Positions 49,763 to 58,407 of a stretch of DNA of 64,000 bases are shown one piece after another. Made by a program: the position numbers and the translations under genes. Every line of letters starts with the position of its first letter. The first letter of the stretch is position 1. Under the pieces are notes generated by a model that worked only from the letters and a program-made list of their open reading frames with translations, did no database searches and was not told the origin of the DNA. The DNA comes from Hydrogenophaga sp. (GTDB lineage Bacteria; Pseudomonadota; Gammaproteobacteria; Burkholderiales; Burkholderiaceae_C), in the NCBI RefSeq assembly GCF_030373225.1, contig NZ_JAUCZG010000005.1:107856-171855 (forward strand), given 5' to 3'.

Positions 49763-51493
49763 TCATTGTGCCGGCGCGGCGCGCGCGGCTTCCTGCTCCT
49801 GAAGCAGCCGCCACATGACCTTGCCGCTGCCACTCTTGGGCAAGGCACTGACGAACTCGACGCTGCGGGGACACTTGTAGATCGCCATGTGCTCGCGGCA
49901 CCAGTCCAGGATCTCCTGTTCGGTGGTGCTGCCCCGGTGCGACTCGCGCAGCACCACCACCGCCTTCACGCTCTCGCCACGGTAGGCGTCGGTGGTGGCG
50001 ATGACGCAGGCCTCGGCGATGGCGGGGTGTTTGAACATCAGCAGCTCGACCTCGGCCGGCCAGACCTTGAATCCGCTGGCGTTGATCATGCGTTTGAGCC
50101 GGTCGGTGATGAAGTAGTAACCATCCTCGTCCACCCGGCCCAGGTCGCCCGAGCGGAAGAAGCGCTTGCCCTCGAAGCTGATGAAGGCGGCCTCGGTGGC
50201 CTCGGGCCGTTTCCAGTAGCCGTCGAACACCTCGGGTCCGTGGATGATGATCTCGCCGGCTTCGCCTTGCGGCATCTCCTGCAGGGTGAGCGGGTCCACC
50301 ACCCGGGCCTCGGTGCTCAGGAACGGCACGCCCAGGCACTGCTGCTTGGGCGCATCGGGCGGGTTGCTGTGCGAGGGTGCGGCGGTTTCGGTCAGGCCAT
50401 AACCTTCCGCGTACCGCAGCCCGAAGAGCTCGAGCAGTCGCTGTGCCACCGCCTGCGGCATGGCCGCACCGCCACCGCCGATGTAGACCAGGCTGGAGAG
50501 GTCGTACTCCTCGAAGCTCGGGCTGGCGAGCAGGTCGATCACCATGGTGGGTATGTTGGTCCAGTGGGTCACACGCCAGCGCGAGATGAGCCGCCCGGCG
50601 AGTTCACGGTCCCAGCGCGGCATCATGACGATGGTGGCGCCGGTGTACACCCCGGCGTGCATGCCGGTGACCATGCCGGTGATGTGGAACAGCGGCACCA
50701 CCAGCAGCATCACGTTCTCGGCGGCGCCGTTGCCCCACACGCTGCAGGCCACCGCGTTGTGCATGAGCGTGCTGTGCGGGTGCATGCAGCCCTTGGGCAG
50801 ACCGGTGGTGCCGCTGGTGTAGGGCAGAACGGCCAGATCCGTCGGCACGCGGTTGTGCTCGGGCGCCGGCGCCGTGCAGGCCAGTGCGCCGGCCCAGTCG
50901 CACACCGAGCCACCGGGCAGATCGGGCGTGGCATGGTGCGTGCCCAGCCAGTCGCGCCACGCGGCAGGCACATCGGCCTGGGGACCGATGGCTTCGCTGT
51001 AGTGGGACACCACCAGGTGGCGCAGGCGCCCGGCCGCCGGCACGGCCGCGTTCGCCTTGAGCAGCTCACCGGCGAGGTCGGCGGCGACCACCGCCACGCG
51101 CGCATCGGGGTCGGTGATGTAGTGCTGAAGTTCGTCCGACCGGTTCATCGGATTGACCGGCACCACCACCGCATTGGCGCGCAGGATCGCGAAGTGGGCC
51201 ACGACCCACTGCGGGCAGTTCTGCATCAGCAGGATCACGCGGTCGCCGTCCTCCACACCCTGCGAGCGCAGGTGGGCCGCGAGCCGTTGCGCCTGGTCGA
51301 ACAGCTGGCGGTAGGTGATCACCTGGTCAAAAAAGACCAGCGCGGGCTTGTCGGGGTAGCGCAAGGCGCTCACCGCCAGGTTGTGCCACAGCGAGGTGGC
51401 TGGCGGGGAGAGCCGCAGCGGCAGCCGCCTGGGCCAGAACCGGTGGTGCGCCTGGGCCGAAGGCCTTTCGCCCTCAGGGGTGATTCGGGTCAT
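49763..51493 (-). CDS. AMP-dependent synthetase / acyl-CoA ligase
   Basis: AVLPYTSGTTGLPKGCMHPHSTLMHN; YAEGYGLTETAAPSHSNP; RSGDLGRVDEDGYYFITDRLKRMINASGFKVWPAEVE; start MTRITPEGERP at 51493. Confidence 0.93.
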   Translation of the reverse strand: MTRITPEGERPSAQAHHRFWPRRLPLRLSPPATSLWHNLAVSALRYPDKPALVFFDQVITYRQLFDQAQRLAAHLRSQGVEDGDRVILLMQNCPQWVVAHFAILRANAVVVPVNPMNRSDELQHYITDPDARVAVVAADLAGELLKANAAVPAAGRLRHLVVSHYSEAIGPQADVPAAWRDWLGTHHATPDLPGGSVCDWAGALACTAPAPEHNRVPTDLAVLPYTSGTTGLPKGCMHPHSTLMHNAVACSVWGNGAAENVMLLVVPLFHITGMVTGMHAGVYTGATIVMMPRWDRELAGRLISRWRVTHWTNIPTMVIDLLASPSFEEYDLSSLVYIGGGGAAMPQAVAQRLLELFGLRYAEGYGLTETAAPSHSNPPDAPKQQCLGVPFLSTEARVVDPLTLQEMPQGEAGEIIIHGPEVFDGYWKRPEATEAAFISFEGKRFFRSGDLGRVDEDGYYFITDRLKRMINASGFKVWPAEVELLMFKHPAIAEACVIATTDAYRGESVKAVVVLRESHRGSTTEQEILDWCREHMAIYKCPRSVEFVSALPKSGSGKVMWRLLQEQEAARAAPAQ

Positions 51494-51595
51494 GTGCCTG
51501 TCTCCATGTTTTTGGTCTGCCACCGAAGGATACGGGTCGACCCGCCGATGTGAAAACCGGCCTGTCGCGACTGGGACCTCGGCGTTGCCGGTGTT

Positions 51596-51611
51596 TGGCA
51601 CGGAAGCTGCA
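51596..51611 (+). promoter_or_regulatory. Putative sigma-54 promoter of aap operon
   Basis: TGGCACG-GAAG-CTGCA: GG-N10-GC spacing; one mismatch to TGGCACG-N4-TTGCW. Confidence 0.65.
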
Positions 51612-51660
51612 TGCCGACACCGGTAGGGGTACCACCGTGGGTGGCTCGACGTGTCGGCAT
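51611..51660. promoter_or_regulatory. Perfect 10-bp inverted repeat in aap leader
   Basis: ATGCCGACAC (51611-51620) / GTGTCGGCAT (51651-51660), 30-nt spacer holding CCACC-GTG-GGTGG. Confidence 0.8.
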
Positions 51661-51741
51661 GTGTTTTTTGCATGGCTTTCCCACGTAAACCCCGATCCAG
51701 GGTCCAAAAGGCCAGGGATACATTCGGTTGCGGTCGTCTGG

Positions 51742-51758
51742 TGCACCCAACAGGTGCG
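51742..51758 (+). promoter_or_regulatory. NtrC-box-like site in aap leader
   Basis: TGCACC-CAACA-GGTGCG versus NtrC consensus TGCACC-N5-GGTGCA. Confidence 0.45.
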
Positions 51759-51804
51759 CCGGTAACGCCGACAGACATCCTTTCAAACACAACGGAGAGA
51801 CCCG

Positions 51805-52833
51805 ATGAAGACAACGACCCTGAAACTCGCGGCCCTGGGCCTGGGCGCAGCCGCCACCCTGGCCAGCCTGCCGGCACATGCAGGCAAGGACCTGGATGCC
51901 ATCAAGAAACGCGGTGAGCTGATCTGCGGCGTCAGCACCGGCCTGGCCGGCTTCTCTGCCGCTGACAGCCAGGGCAAGTGGAGTGGTCTGGACGTGGACG
52001 TGTGCCGCTCTGTCGCCGCGGCCGTGCTCAACGACCCCAACAAGGTGCGCTACGTGCCCTTGAATGCAGCGCAGCGTTTCACGGCCCTGCAGTCCGGCGA
52101 AGTCGACCTGCTGCCGCGCAACACCACCTGGACGCTCACCCGCGACGCATCGCTGGGTCTGCACTTCACCGGCGTCAATTTTTACGACGGTCAGGGCTTC
52201 ATGGTTCCCAAGGCCCTGAATGTGAAGAGCGCCAAAGACCTCAAGGGCGCCACCGTTTGCGTGCAGTCCGGCACCACCACCGAGCTCAACCTGAGCGACT
52301 ACTCGCGCGCCAACAACCTCAACCTGCGCCCCATCGTGTTCGCCGAACTGGCCGCCACCAACGCCGCCTACTTCGCCGGCCGTTGCCAGGCCTACACCAC
52401 CGACGCTTCGGGCCTGGCCTCGATCCGCTCGAAGGAAGCCGCCAAGCCCGACGACCACATGATCCTGCCCGAGCTGATCTCCAAGGAACCCCTCGGCCCG
52501 GCCGTTCGCCGTGGTGACGACGAGTTCTTTGCGATCGTGAAATGGGTCGGCTACGCGCTGCTGGAAGCCGAAGAACTCGGCATCACCGCTGCCAACGTGG
52601 ACGCCATGAAGCGCGACAGCAAAAACCCGAACGTGCTGCGCCTGCTGGGCGGCGGCACCGAAGACACGGGCAAGCTGCTGGGTCTGGACAAGGACTGGGC
52701 CGTGCGCGCCGTCAAGGCCGTGGGCAACTACGGTGAAGCCTACGAACGCAACATCACCCCGATCGGCCTGCCGCGCGGCGTCAACGCGCTGTGGAACAAG
52801 GGCGGCCTGATGTACCCCATGCCCGTTCGCTGA
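51805..52833 (+). CDS. aapJ: General L-amino acid ABC transporter substrate-binding protein
   Basis: LDAIKKRGELICGVSTGLAGFSAADSQGKWSGLDVDVCRSVAAAVLNDPNKVRYVPLNAAQRFTALQSGEVDLLPRNTTWTLTRD. Confidence 0.94.
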   Translation: MKTTTLKLAALGLGAAATLASLPAHAGKDLDAIKKRGELICGVSTGLAGFSAADSQGKWSGLDVDVCRSVAAAVLNDPNKVRYVPLNAAQRFTALQSGEVDLLPRNTTWTLTRDASLGLHFTGVNFYDGQGFMVPKALNVKSAKDLKGATVCVQSGTTTELNLSDYSRANNLNLRPIVFAELAATNAAYFAGRCQAYTTDASGLASIRSKEAAKPDDHMILPELISKEPLGPAVRRGDDEFFAIVKWVGYALLEAEELGITAANVDAMKRDSKNPNVLRLLGGGTEDTGKLLGLDKDWAVRAVKAVGNYGEAYERNITPIGLPRGVNALWNKGGLMYPMPVR

Positions 52834-52849
52834 TCGCGCGATCCGGGTT

Positions 52850-52884
52850 GACAACGCCGGCCTGGTTTTCCTGCCGGCGTTGTC
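52850..52884 (+). other. Intercistronic stem-loop between aapJ and aapQ
   Basis: GACAACGCCGG - 13-nt loop - CCGGCGTTGTC; perfect 11-bp stem; no T-run. Confidence 0.75.
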
Positions 52885-52928
52885 GCATCTGGGGCCTGCG
52901 GGCACCCATCCTCCACCAGGAGATTCTC

Positions 52929-54107
52929 TTGACTTCCGTCACCAAACCCCCGAGACCGGCCTGGTCCTGGCGCAGCCGCGCCGCGCGCGGCCTGATCTAC
53001 CAGGCGATTGCCCTGGTGCTGATTGGCCTGGGCGTGTGGTTCCTTGCGTACAACACGCAGGAGAACATGCGCATCCGCGGCATTCAGAGCGGCTTTGATT
53101 TTCTGGGCGCCTCCGCCGGCTTCGACATCGGCGAGACGCTCATCAACTATGACCCGAGCGAGACCTATGGCAAGGCCATCTGGGTCGGTGTGCTCAACAC
53201 GCTGCGCGTGGCCGTGATCGGCATCGTGCTCACCACCATCCTCGGTGTGCTGCTTGGCGTGGGGCGCTTCTCGCGCAACGGCCTGGTGCGCGGCATCTGC
53301 TACGGCTACGTGGAGCTGTTCCGCAATGTGCCCATCCTGCTGCAGATGCTGATGTGGTACCTGTTCTTCGTGGAGGTGCTTCCCCCACCGGGCGAGGCCT
53401 GGAACCTGGGCGACCTGTTCTACCTCAGCAAGGACGGCTTCGCCTTTCCCCGCCCCATGCAGGGCGAGGGCTGGCTGCTCGTGCTGGCCGGCCTGGTCGC
53501 CGGCGTCCTGCTGTCCTGGGTGTGGCGGCGCTGGGCGCTGCGCGAGTTCGAGAAGACCGGCCGGCTTCGCAAGCCCCTGTGGCCCACGCTGGCCATCGTC
53601 GTCGCCGGCACCATCGCAGGCTGGCTGGCCGGTGGCATGCCCACCCAGTGGGCGGTGCCCGAAGCGGGTCGCTTCATGATCGAAGGCGGTGGCAGCGTCT
53701 CGCCCGAATTCATGGCCGTGCTCATCAGCCTGACCTTCTACACCTCGGCGTTCGTGGCCGAGGTCGTGCGAGGCGGCATCCAGTCGGTGAGCCTGGGGCA
53801 GAAGGAAGCCGCTGCTGCGCTGGGCCTGGCACCCAGGCAGACCATGAACCTGGTGGTGCTGCCGCAGGCCATGCGCGTGATCATTCCACCGCTCACCAAC
53901 CAGTACCTGAACCTCACCAAGAACTCGTCGCTGGCAGTGGCCGTGGGTTATCCCGACGTGGTCTCGATCGCCAACACCACGCTCAACCAGTCGGGTCGGG
54001 CGGTGGAGTGCATCGCCATCATCATGCTGGTCTACCTGACCACCTCCCTGTCCACCTCGTTGTTCATGAATTGGTACAACGACCGCATGGCCATCAAGGA
54101 GAGGTAA
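52929..54107 (+). CDS. aapQ: General L-amino acid ABC transporter permease
   Basis: TTG start LTSVTKPPRPAWSWRSRAARGLIYQ; GFDFLGASAGFDIGETLINYDPSETYGKAIWVGVLNTLRVAVIGI; EVVRGGIQSVSLGQKEAAAALGL. Confidence 0.92.
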   Translation: MTSVTKPPRPAWSWRSRAARGLIYQAIALVLIGLGVWFLAYNTQENMRIRGIQSGFDFLGASAGFDIGETLINYDPSETYGKAIWVGVLNTLRVAVIGIVLTTILGVLLGVGRFSRNGLVRGICYGYVELFRNVPILLQMLMWYLFFVEVLPPPGEAWNLGDLFYLSKDGFAFPRPMQGEGWLLVLAGLVAGVLLSWVWRRWALREFEKTGRLRKPLWPTLAIVVAGTIAGWLAGGMPTQWAVPEAGRFMIEGGGSVSPEFMAVLISLTFYTSAFVAEVVRGGIQSVSLGQKEAAAALGLAPRQTMNLVVLPQAMRVIIPPLTNQYLNLTKNSSLAVAVGYPDVVSIANTTLNQSGRAVECIAIIMLVYLTTSLSTSLFMNWYNDRMAIKER

Positions 54108-54110
54108 CCC

Positions 54111-55214
54111 ATGCCAGACACCTACGTTCCGATTGCCGCGCGCCCGTCCCCGGTGCGCACCAGCGGCCTGGCCCCCTGGGTTCGCACCAACATGTTCGGC
54201 GACGTGCGCAGCAGCATCACCTCGCTGTTCCTGCTGGCGCTGGTCGTCTACCTCCTGCCCAAGCTCTACAGCTGGGGTCTGGGCAACGCTGTCTTCAGCG
54301 CCAACGCGGAGGCCTGCCAGAGCGTGCGCGGCATCGGCGCCTGCTGGGGCGTGGTGACCGAAAAGTACCGGCTGATCCTGCTCGGCCGGTTCCCCTTCGA
54401 CGAGCACTGGCGCCCGGTGCTGGCCACCAGCCTCATGCTGGCAGCGCTGGTGGTGAGCTGCATCCGCGTGTTCTGGAAACCCTGGCTGGCGCTGATGTGG
54501 GTGGCGGTGATGGCCATCTTCTTCATCCTCATGGGTGGTGGCGTGTTCGGCCTGTCCGACGTGCGCACCGACCTGTGGGGCGGCCTGCCGCTGACGGTGC
54601 TGCTGGCCACGGTGTCCATCTTCCTGGCGTTCCCGCTGTCGATCGCAGTGGCCCTGGGGCGGCGCAGCCACTTGCCGGCCATCCGGTCGGCCTGCATCGT
54701 CTACATCGAACTCATCCGCGGCGTTCCGCTGATCTCGGTGCTGTTCATGGCCTCGTTCATGTTCCCGCTGTTCATGCCGCAAGGTGTGACCATCGATGTG
54801 CTGGTGCGTGTGGTGGTGGGCATCACCCTGTTCGCCGCAGCCTACATGGCCGAGATCATTCGCGGGGGCTTGCAGGCCATCCCCAAGGGGCAGCTGGAAG
54901 CGGCCGACACGCTGGGTCTGAGCTACTGGCAGACGCAACGCAAGATCGTGCTGCCGCAGGCGCTGGCCATGGTGGTGCCCAGCATCATGAACAACTTCAT
55001 CTCGATCTTCAAGGACACCTCGCTGGTGACCATCGTCTCGATGTACGAACTCACCGGCGCGCTGTCGCTGGCACTGAACTCCGACGTGAACTGGCGCCCG
55101 TTCAAGATCGAGGCCTACCTGTTCATCACGCTCGTCTATTTCATCTTCTGTTTCGCCATGTCCCGCTACAGCCTGTGGGTCGAGAAGCAACTCTCCGCCA
55201 GCAAGGCGCGCTGA
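54111..55214 (+). CDS. aapM: General L-amino acid ABC transporter permease
   Basis: PWVRTNMFGDVRSSITSLFLLALVVYLLPKLYSW; YIELIRGVPLISVLFMASFMFPLF; MAEIIRGGLQAIPKGQLEAADTLGLSYWQTQRKIVLPQAL. Confidence 0.94.
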   Translation: MPDTYVPIAARPSPVRTSGLAPWVRTNMFGDVRSSITSLFLLALVVYLLPKLYSWGLGNAVFSANAEACQSVRGIGACWGVVTEKYRLILLGRFPFDEHWRPVLATSLMLAALVVSCIRVFWKPWLALMWVAVMAIFFILMGGGVFGLSDVRTDLWGGLPLTVLLATVSIFLAFPLSIAVALGRRSHLPAIRSACIVYIELIRGVPLISVLFMASFMFPLFMPQGVTIDVLVRVVVGITLFAAAYMAEIIRGGLQAIPKGQLEAADTLGLSYWQTQRKIVLPQALAMVVPSIMNNFISIFKDTSLVTIVSMYELTGALSLALNSDVNWRPFKIEAYLFITLVYFIFCFAMSRYSLWVEKQLSASKAR

Positions 55215-55223
55215 AAGAACAAC

Positions 55224-55967
55224 ATGACTGAATCCATCATCCGTTTCGACAAGGTCAACAAGTGGTACGGCAACGACTTCCACGTGCTGCGCGACATCGA
55301 CCTCGACGTGGCCAAGGGCGAGCGCATCGTGGTGTGCGGGCCGTCCGGCTCCGGCAAGTCCACCCTGATCCGCTGCATCAACCGTCTCGAAGAGCACCAG
55401 CAGGGCCATCTCACCGTTGACGGCATCGAGCTCACCGACGACATCAAGGCCATCGACCAGGTGCGCAAGAACGTCGGCATGGTGTTCCAGCAGTTCAACC
55501 TGTTCCCGCACCTCACCGTGCTGGAGAACCTCACGCTCTCACCCATGTGGGTGGGCAAGATGCCCAAAAAGGAGGCCGAGGAAAAGGCCATGATCCAGCT
55601 GCAGCGTGTGCGGATCGCCGAGCAGGCCGGCAAATACCCGTTGCAACTCTCGGGTGGCCAGCAGCAGCGCGTGGCGATCGCGCGCGCGTTGTGCCTCACG
55701 CCCAAGATCATGTTGTTCGACGAGCCCACCTCCGCGCTCGACCCGGAGATGATCAAGGAGGTGCTCGACGTGATGGTGGAGCTGGCCAACCTGGGCATCA
55801 CCATGATCTGCGTGACGCACGAGATGGGCTTTGCCAAGGCCGTGGCCGACCGCGTGATCTTCATGGACCAGGGCCAGATCGTCGAACAGAACACGCCCGA
55901 GGAATTCTTCAACAACCCGCAGAACGAACGCAGCCGCGACTTCCTCTCGAAGATCCTGGGGCATTGA
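55224..55967 (+). CDS. aapP: General L-amino acid ABC transporter ATP-binding protein
   Basis: Walker [52 protein letters not shown]. Confidence 0.95.
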   Translation: MTESIIRFDKVNKWYGNDFHVLRDIDLDVAKGERIVVCGPSGSGKSTLIRCINRLEEHQQGHLTVDGIELTDDIKAIDQVRKNVGMVFQQFNLFPHLTVLENLTLSPMWVGKMPKKEAEEKAMIQLQRVRIAEQAGKYPLQLSGGQQQRVAIARALCLTPKIMLFDEPTSALDPEMIKEVLDVMVELANLGITMICVTHEMGFAKAVADRVIFMDQGQIVEQNTPEEFFNNPQNERSRDFLSKILGH

Positions 55968-56022
55968 CTTGTCACTGCCTTGATGCACTGGGACAATCCC
56001 CCGGTTTTCAAGGAGGCAAATC

Positions 56023-57105
56023 ATGAACTGCAACCCACCGCTTCCACCGCAACGGCTCACCTGGTTGCGATGGGGCTGCACCACGGCTCTGGGCCTGTCG
56101 ATGTGGTGCGCTGGCGCGGCCCTCGCATTTGATGTGCAAGGTCATCGAGGCGCACGCGGGCTGGCGCCGGAGAACACATTGGCCGGCATCGAACGGGCGC
56201 TGACCATCGGAGTCTCCACGATCGAGATCGACATCCTGCTGAGCGCCGACGGCGTGCCGGTGGTCTACCACGACACCACGCTCAACCCCGACCTCACGCG
56301 CGACTCCAGCGGGCGCTGGTTGCAGGCGCGCGGGCCGGCCCTCAACACCCTCACGGCGGCCCAACTGGCCGGGTTCGACGTGGGGCGCATCAACCCGGCC
56401 AGCCAGCTCGCGCGCGATTTCGCCTTGCAGCAGGCCAGCGATGGCGAGCGCATTCCGACGCTGGCCGCGGTGTTTGAACACGTGAAGCGTCTCAAAGCCG
56501 ATCACGTGCGGTTCAACATTGAACTCAAGCGCAACCCCTCGCGACCACAAGAGTCCACCGAGCCCGAAGCATTCGTGCGCGCCGTGCTGGACGTGGTCAA
56601 CGCGCACGGCATGGCGCGGCGCTCGAACCTGCAGAGTTTTGACTGGAGCCTGAATGCGGCCACCCGACGGCAAGCGCCCGACATGGCACTGGCATTTCTC
56701 ACCATCCAGCGACCCCGCTCGAACAACCTGGAAAGTGGCGAATGGACCGCTGGCCTGCGCATCTCCCAGCACAGGGACGCGCCCGCCATGGTGGCGGCTG
56801 CCGGTGGCAAGGTCTGGTCACCCAACTTCAACGACTTGAGCCAGACCGTGGTGCAACGAGCCCGCGAAGAGAGCCTGCGCGTGATTCCCTGGACCGTCAA
56901 CGAAACGCCCGACATGGCCCGCCTGATCGACTGGGGCGTGGACGGCATCATCACAGACTACCCCGACCGTCTGCGCGCGGTCATGCAGGAGCGTGGCATG
57001 GCCCTGCCACCTGCGTTGGCCGCGGCACCGGCCAAGGCGCGCCTGACCCAGCCGGCGCCCACAGCGGAGCCGGTGCGCTTCGGCGTGGCACCCGACGTTC
57101 GCTGA
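56023..57105 (+). CDS. Exported glycerophosphodiester phosphodiesterase-family protein
   Basis: FDVQGHRGARGLAPENTLAGIERALTIGVSTIEIDILLSADGVPVVYHDTTLNPD; TVNETPDMARLIDWGVDGIITDYPDRL. Confidence 0.92.
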   Translation: MNCNPPLPPQRLTWLRWGCTTALGLSMWCAGAALAFDVQGHRGARGLAPENTLAGIERALTIGVSTIEIDILLSADGVPVVYHDTTLNPDLTRDSSGRWLQARGPALNTLTAAQLAGFDVGRINPASQLARDFALQQASDGERIPTLAAVFEHVKRLKADHVRFNIELKRNPSRPQESTEPEAFVRAVLDVVNAHGMARRSNLQSFDWSLNAATRRQAPDMALAFLTIQRPRSNNLESGEWTAGLRISQHRDAPAMVAAAGGKVWSPNFNDLSQTVVQRAREESLRVIPWTVNETPDMARLIDWGVDGIITDYPDRLRAVMQERGMALPPALAAAPAKARLTQPAPTAEPVRFGVAPDVR

Positions 57106-57177
57106 AGCCACCGCCGATCGGCCCGGCTGTAAGCCCGGGACCCCGAGGCCGACTCACAGCCATTCCCACCCACGGAG

Positions 57178-57912
57178 ATGGCCATGCCGAACACGTTGCC
57201 CCGCCTTGTTGCCCTCACCAGCGTGTTTCTGGCGGCCGGCTCGCTTGCCGCCCCAACTTGCGAGGTGCGCTCTGGCCCTCATCCGCCGGCCGTGGTGGAG
57301 CTCTACACCTCGGAGGGCTGCAGTTCGTGCCCTCCCGCTGATCGCTGGCTGTCCACCCTGAAGACCGCCGACAACGTGCTGGCGCTCTCGTTCCACGTGA
57401 ACTACTGGAATCACCTGGGCTGGCGCGATCCGTTCGCCACCACCGAAACGACGGCCCGGCAGTACCGGCTGAAAGAAGCGTTGGGCGGCAAGCACGTCTA
57501 CACCCCCCAGGTGGTGCTCAACGGGCGCGATCACCGCAACTGGAGCGGCCAGCGCGCCAGCAACCTGGGTGGGCTGCCCCCGGCCTCGGCGCCTGCCCTG
57601 CACTTGCGCCGGGACGGCCAGGTGGTCACCGCAACGATCGCAGCTGTCCCCGGCACCGATGCCGCTGGTTACTGGGCAGTGCTGCAGGATGGACTGGTGA
57701 GCAAGGTCACGCGGGGCGAGAACGCGGGTGAAGATCTGCGTCACGATCACGTGGTGAGTCTGTACCAGCCCGTCGCGCCCTGGGCTGCCAGCCAGGGAGG
57801 CAGCGCCCGGCTCATCTTGCCCGCCGGTTCGGTGCAACGGGTGGCGTTTGTGGTGACCAACGCGGCGCTGACGCAACCGCTGCAGGCGCTGGTGCTGCAA
57901 TGCCCCGCCTGA
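57178..57912 (+). CDS. DUF1223-family exported protein
   Basis: AVVELYTSEGCSSCPPADRWLSTLKTADNVLALSFHVNYWNHLGWRDPFATTETTARQ. Confidence 0.9.
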   Translation: MAMPNTLPRLVALTSVFLAAGSLAAPTCEVRSGPHPPAVVELYTSEGCSSCPPADRWLSTLKTADNVLALSFHVNYWNHLGWRDPFATTETTARQYRLKEALGGKHVYTPQVVLNGRDHRNWSGQRASNLGGLPPASAPALHLRRDGQVVTATIAAVPGTDAAGYWAVLQDGLVSKVTRGENAGEDLRHDHVVSLYQPVAPWAASQGGSARLILPAGSVQRVAFVVTNAALTQPLQALVLQCPA

Positions 57913-57925
57913 AAGGTCGCCATCC

Positions 57926-58327
57926 ATGGCCCTGAATGGAACCCATGCCATGCCGCCCGTATCATCCACACCCATGCGCCATTGGTTCCTCGTCCTCATG
58001 ATCGCCTTGCTGCCCCTGCGCGGCTGGGTGGGCGATGCCATGGCGATGGACATGCTGGGCGCGCCGGCGCACAACATGGCCGCCCTGTCCGCAGACAGTG
58101 GCCACCCCTGTCCCGACCACACCGTGGGTGCCACCACCGACCACGCCGCGCAGGACAGCCACGGCGAGCACTCGCACGCCGCGTGTGATGTCTGCAACGG
58201 GCCTGCGCTGGCCATGGCCACCACTCCCCTGCAAGTCCTGCCGCCCGCGCACAGCGTACGGGCCAGGCCCGCCGAGCATTTCGCCAGCAGCGAGGCCCGG
58301 CGCGGCGTCAAGCCACCCATTTCCTGA
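57926..58327 (+). CDS. Small His/Cys-rich exported protein (CopL-like, possible metal binding)
   Basis: MRHWFLVLMIALLPLRGWVGDAMA signal-like; DSGHPCPDHTVGATTDHAAQDSHGEHSHAACDVCNG. Confidence 0.65.
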   Translation: MALNGTHAMPPVSSTPMRHWFLVLMIALLPLRGWVGDAMAMDMLGAPAHNMAALSADSGHPCPDHTVGATTDHAAQDSHGEHSHAACDVCNGPALAMATTPLQVLPPAHSVRARPAEHFASSEARRGVKPPIS

Positions 58328-58407
58328 CTTCACACGCCCGAGGTGCGTCCGCCACGGCCCGAAACGGGTCGCAAGCGGGCGTCGGTTTGTGATGTCAGGA
58401 GATCCCC

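Noticed and set aside
52740-55511. 923-aa minus-strand ORF
   Set aside because: Antisense to aapQMP; low-complexity His/Gln/Gly composition typical of antisense GC-rich frames.
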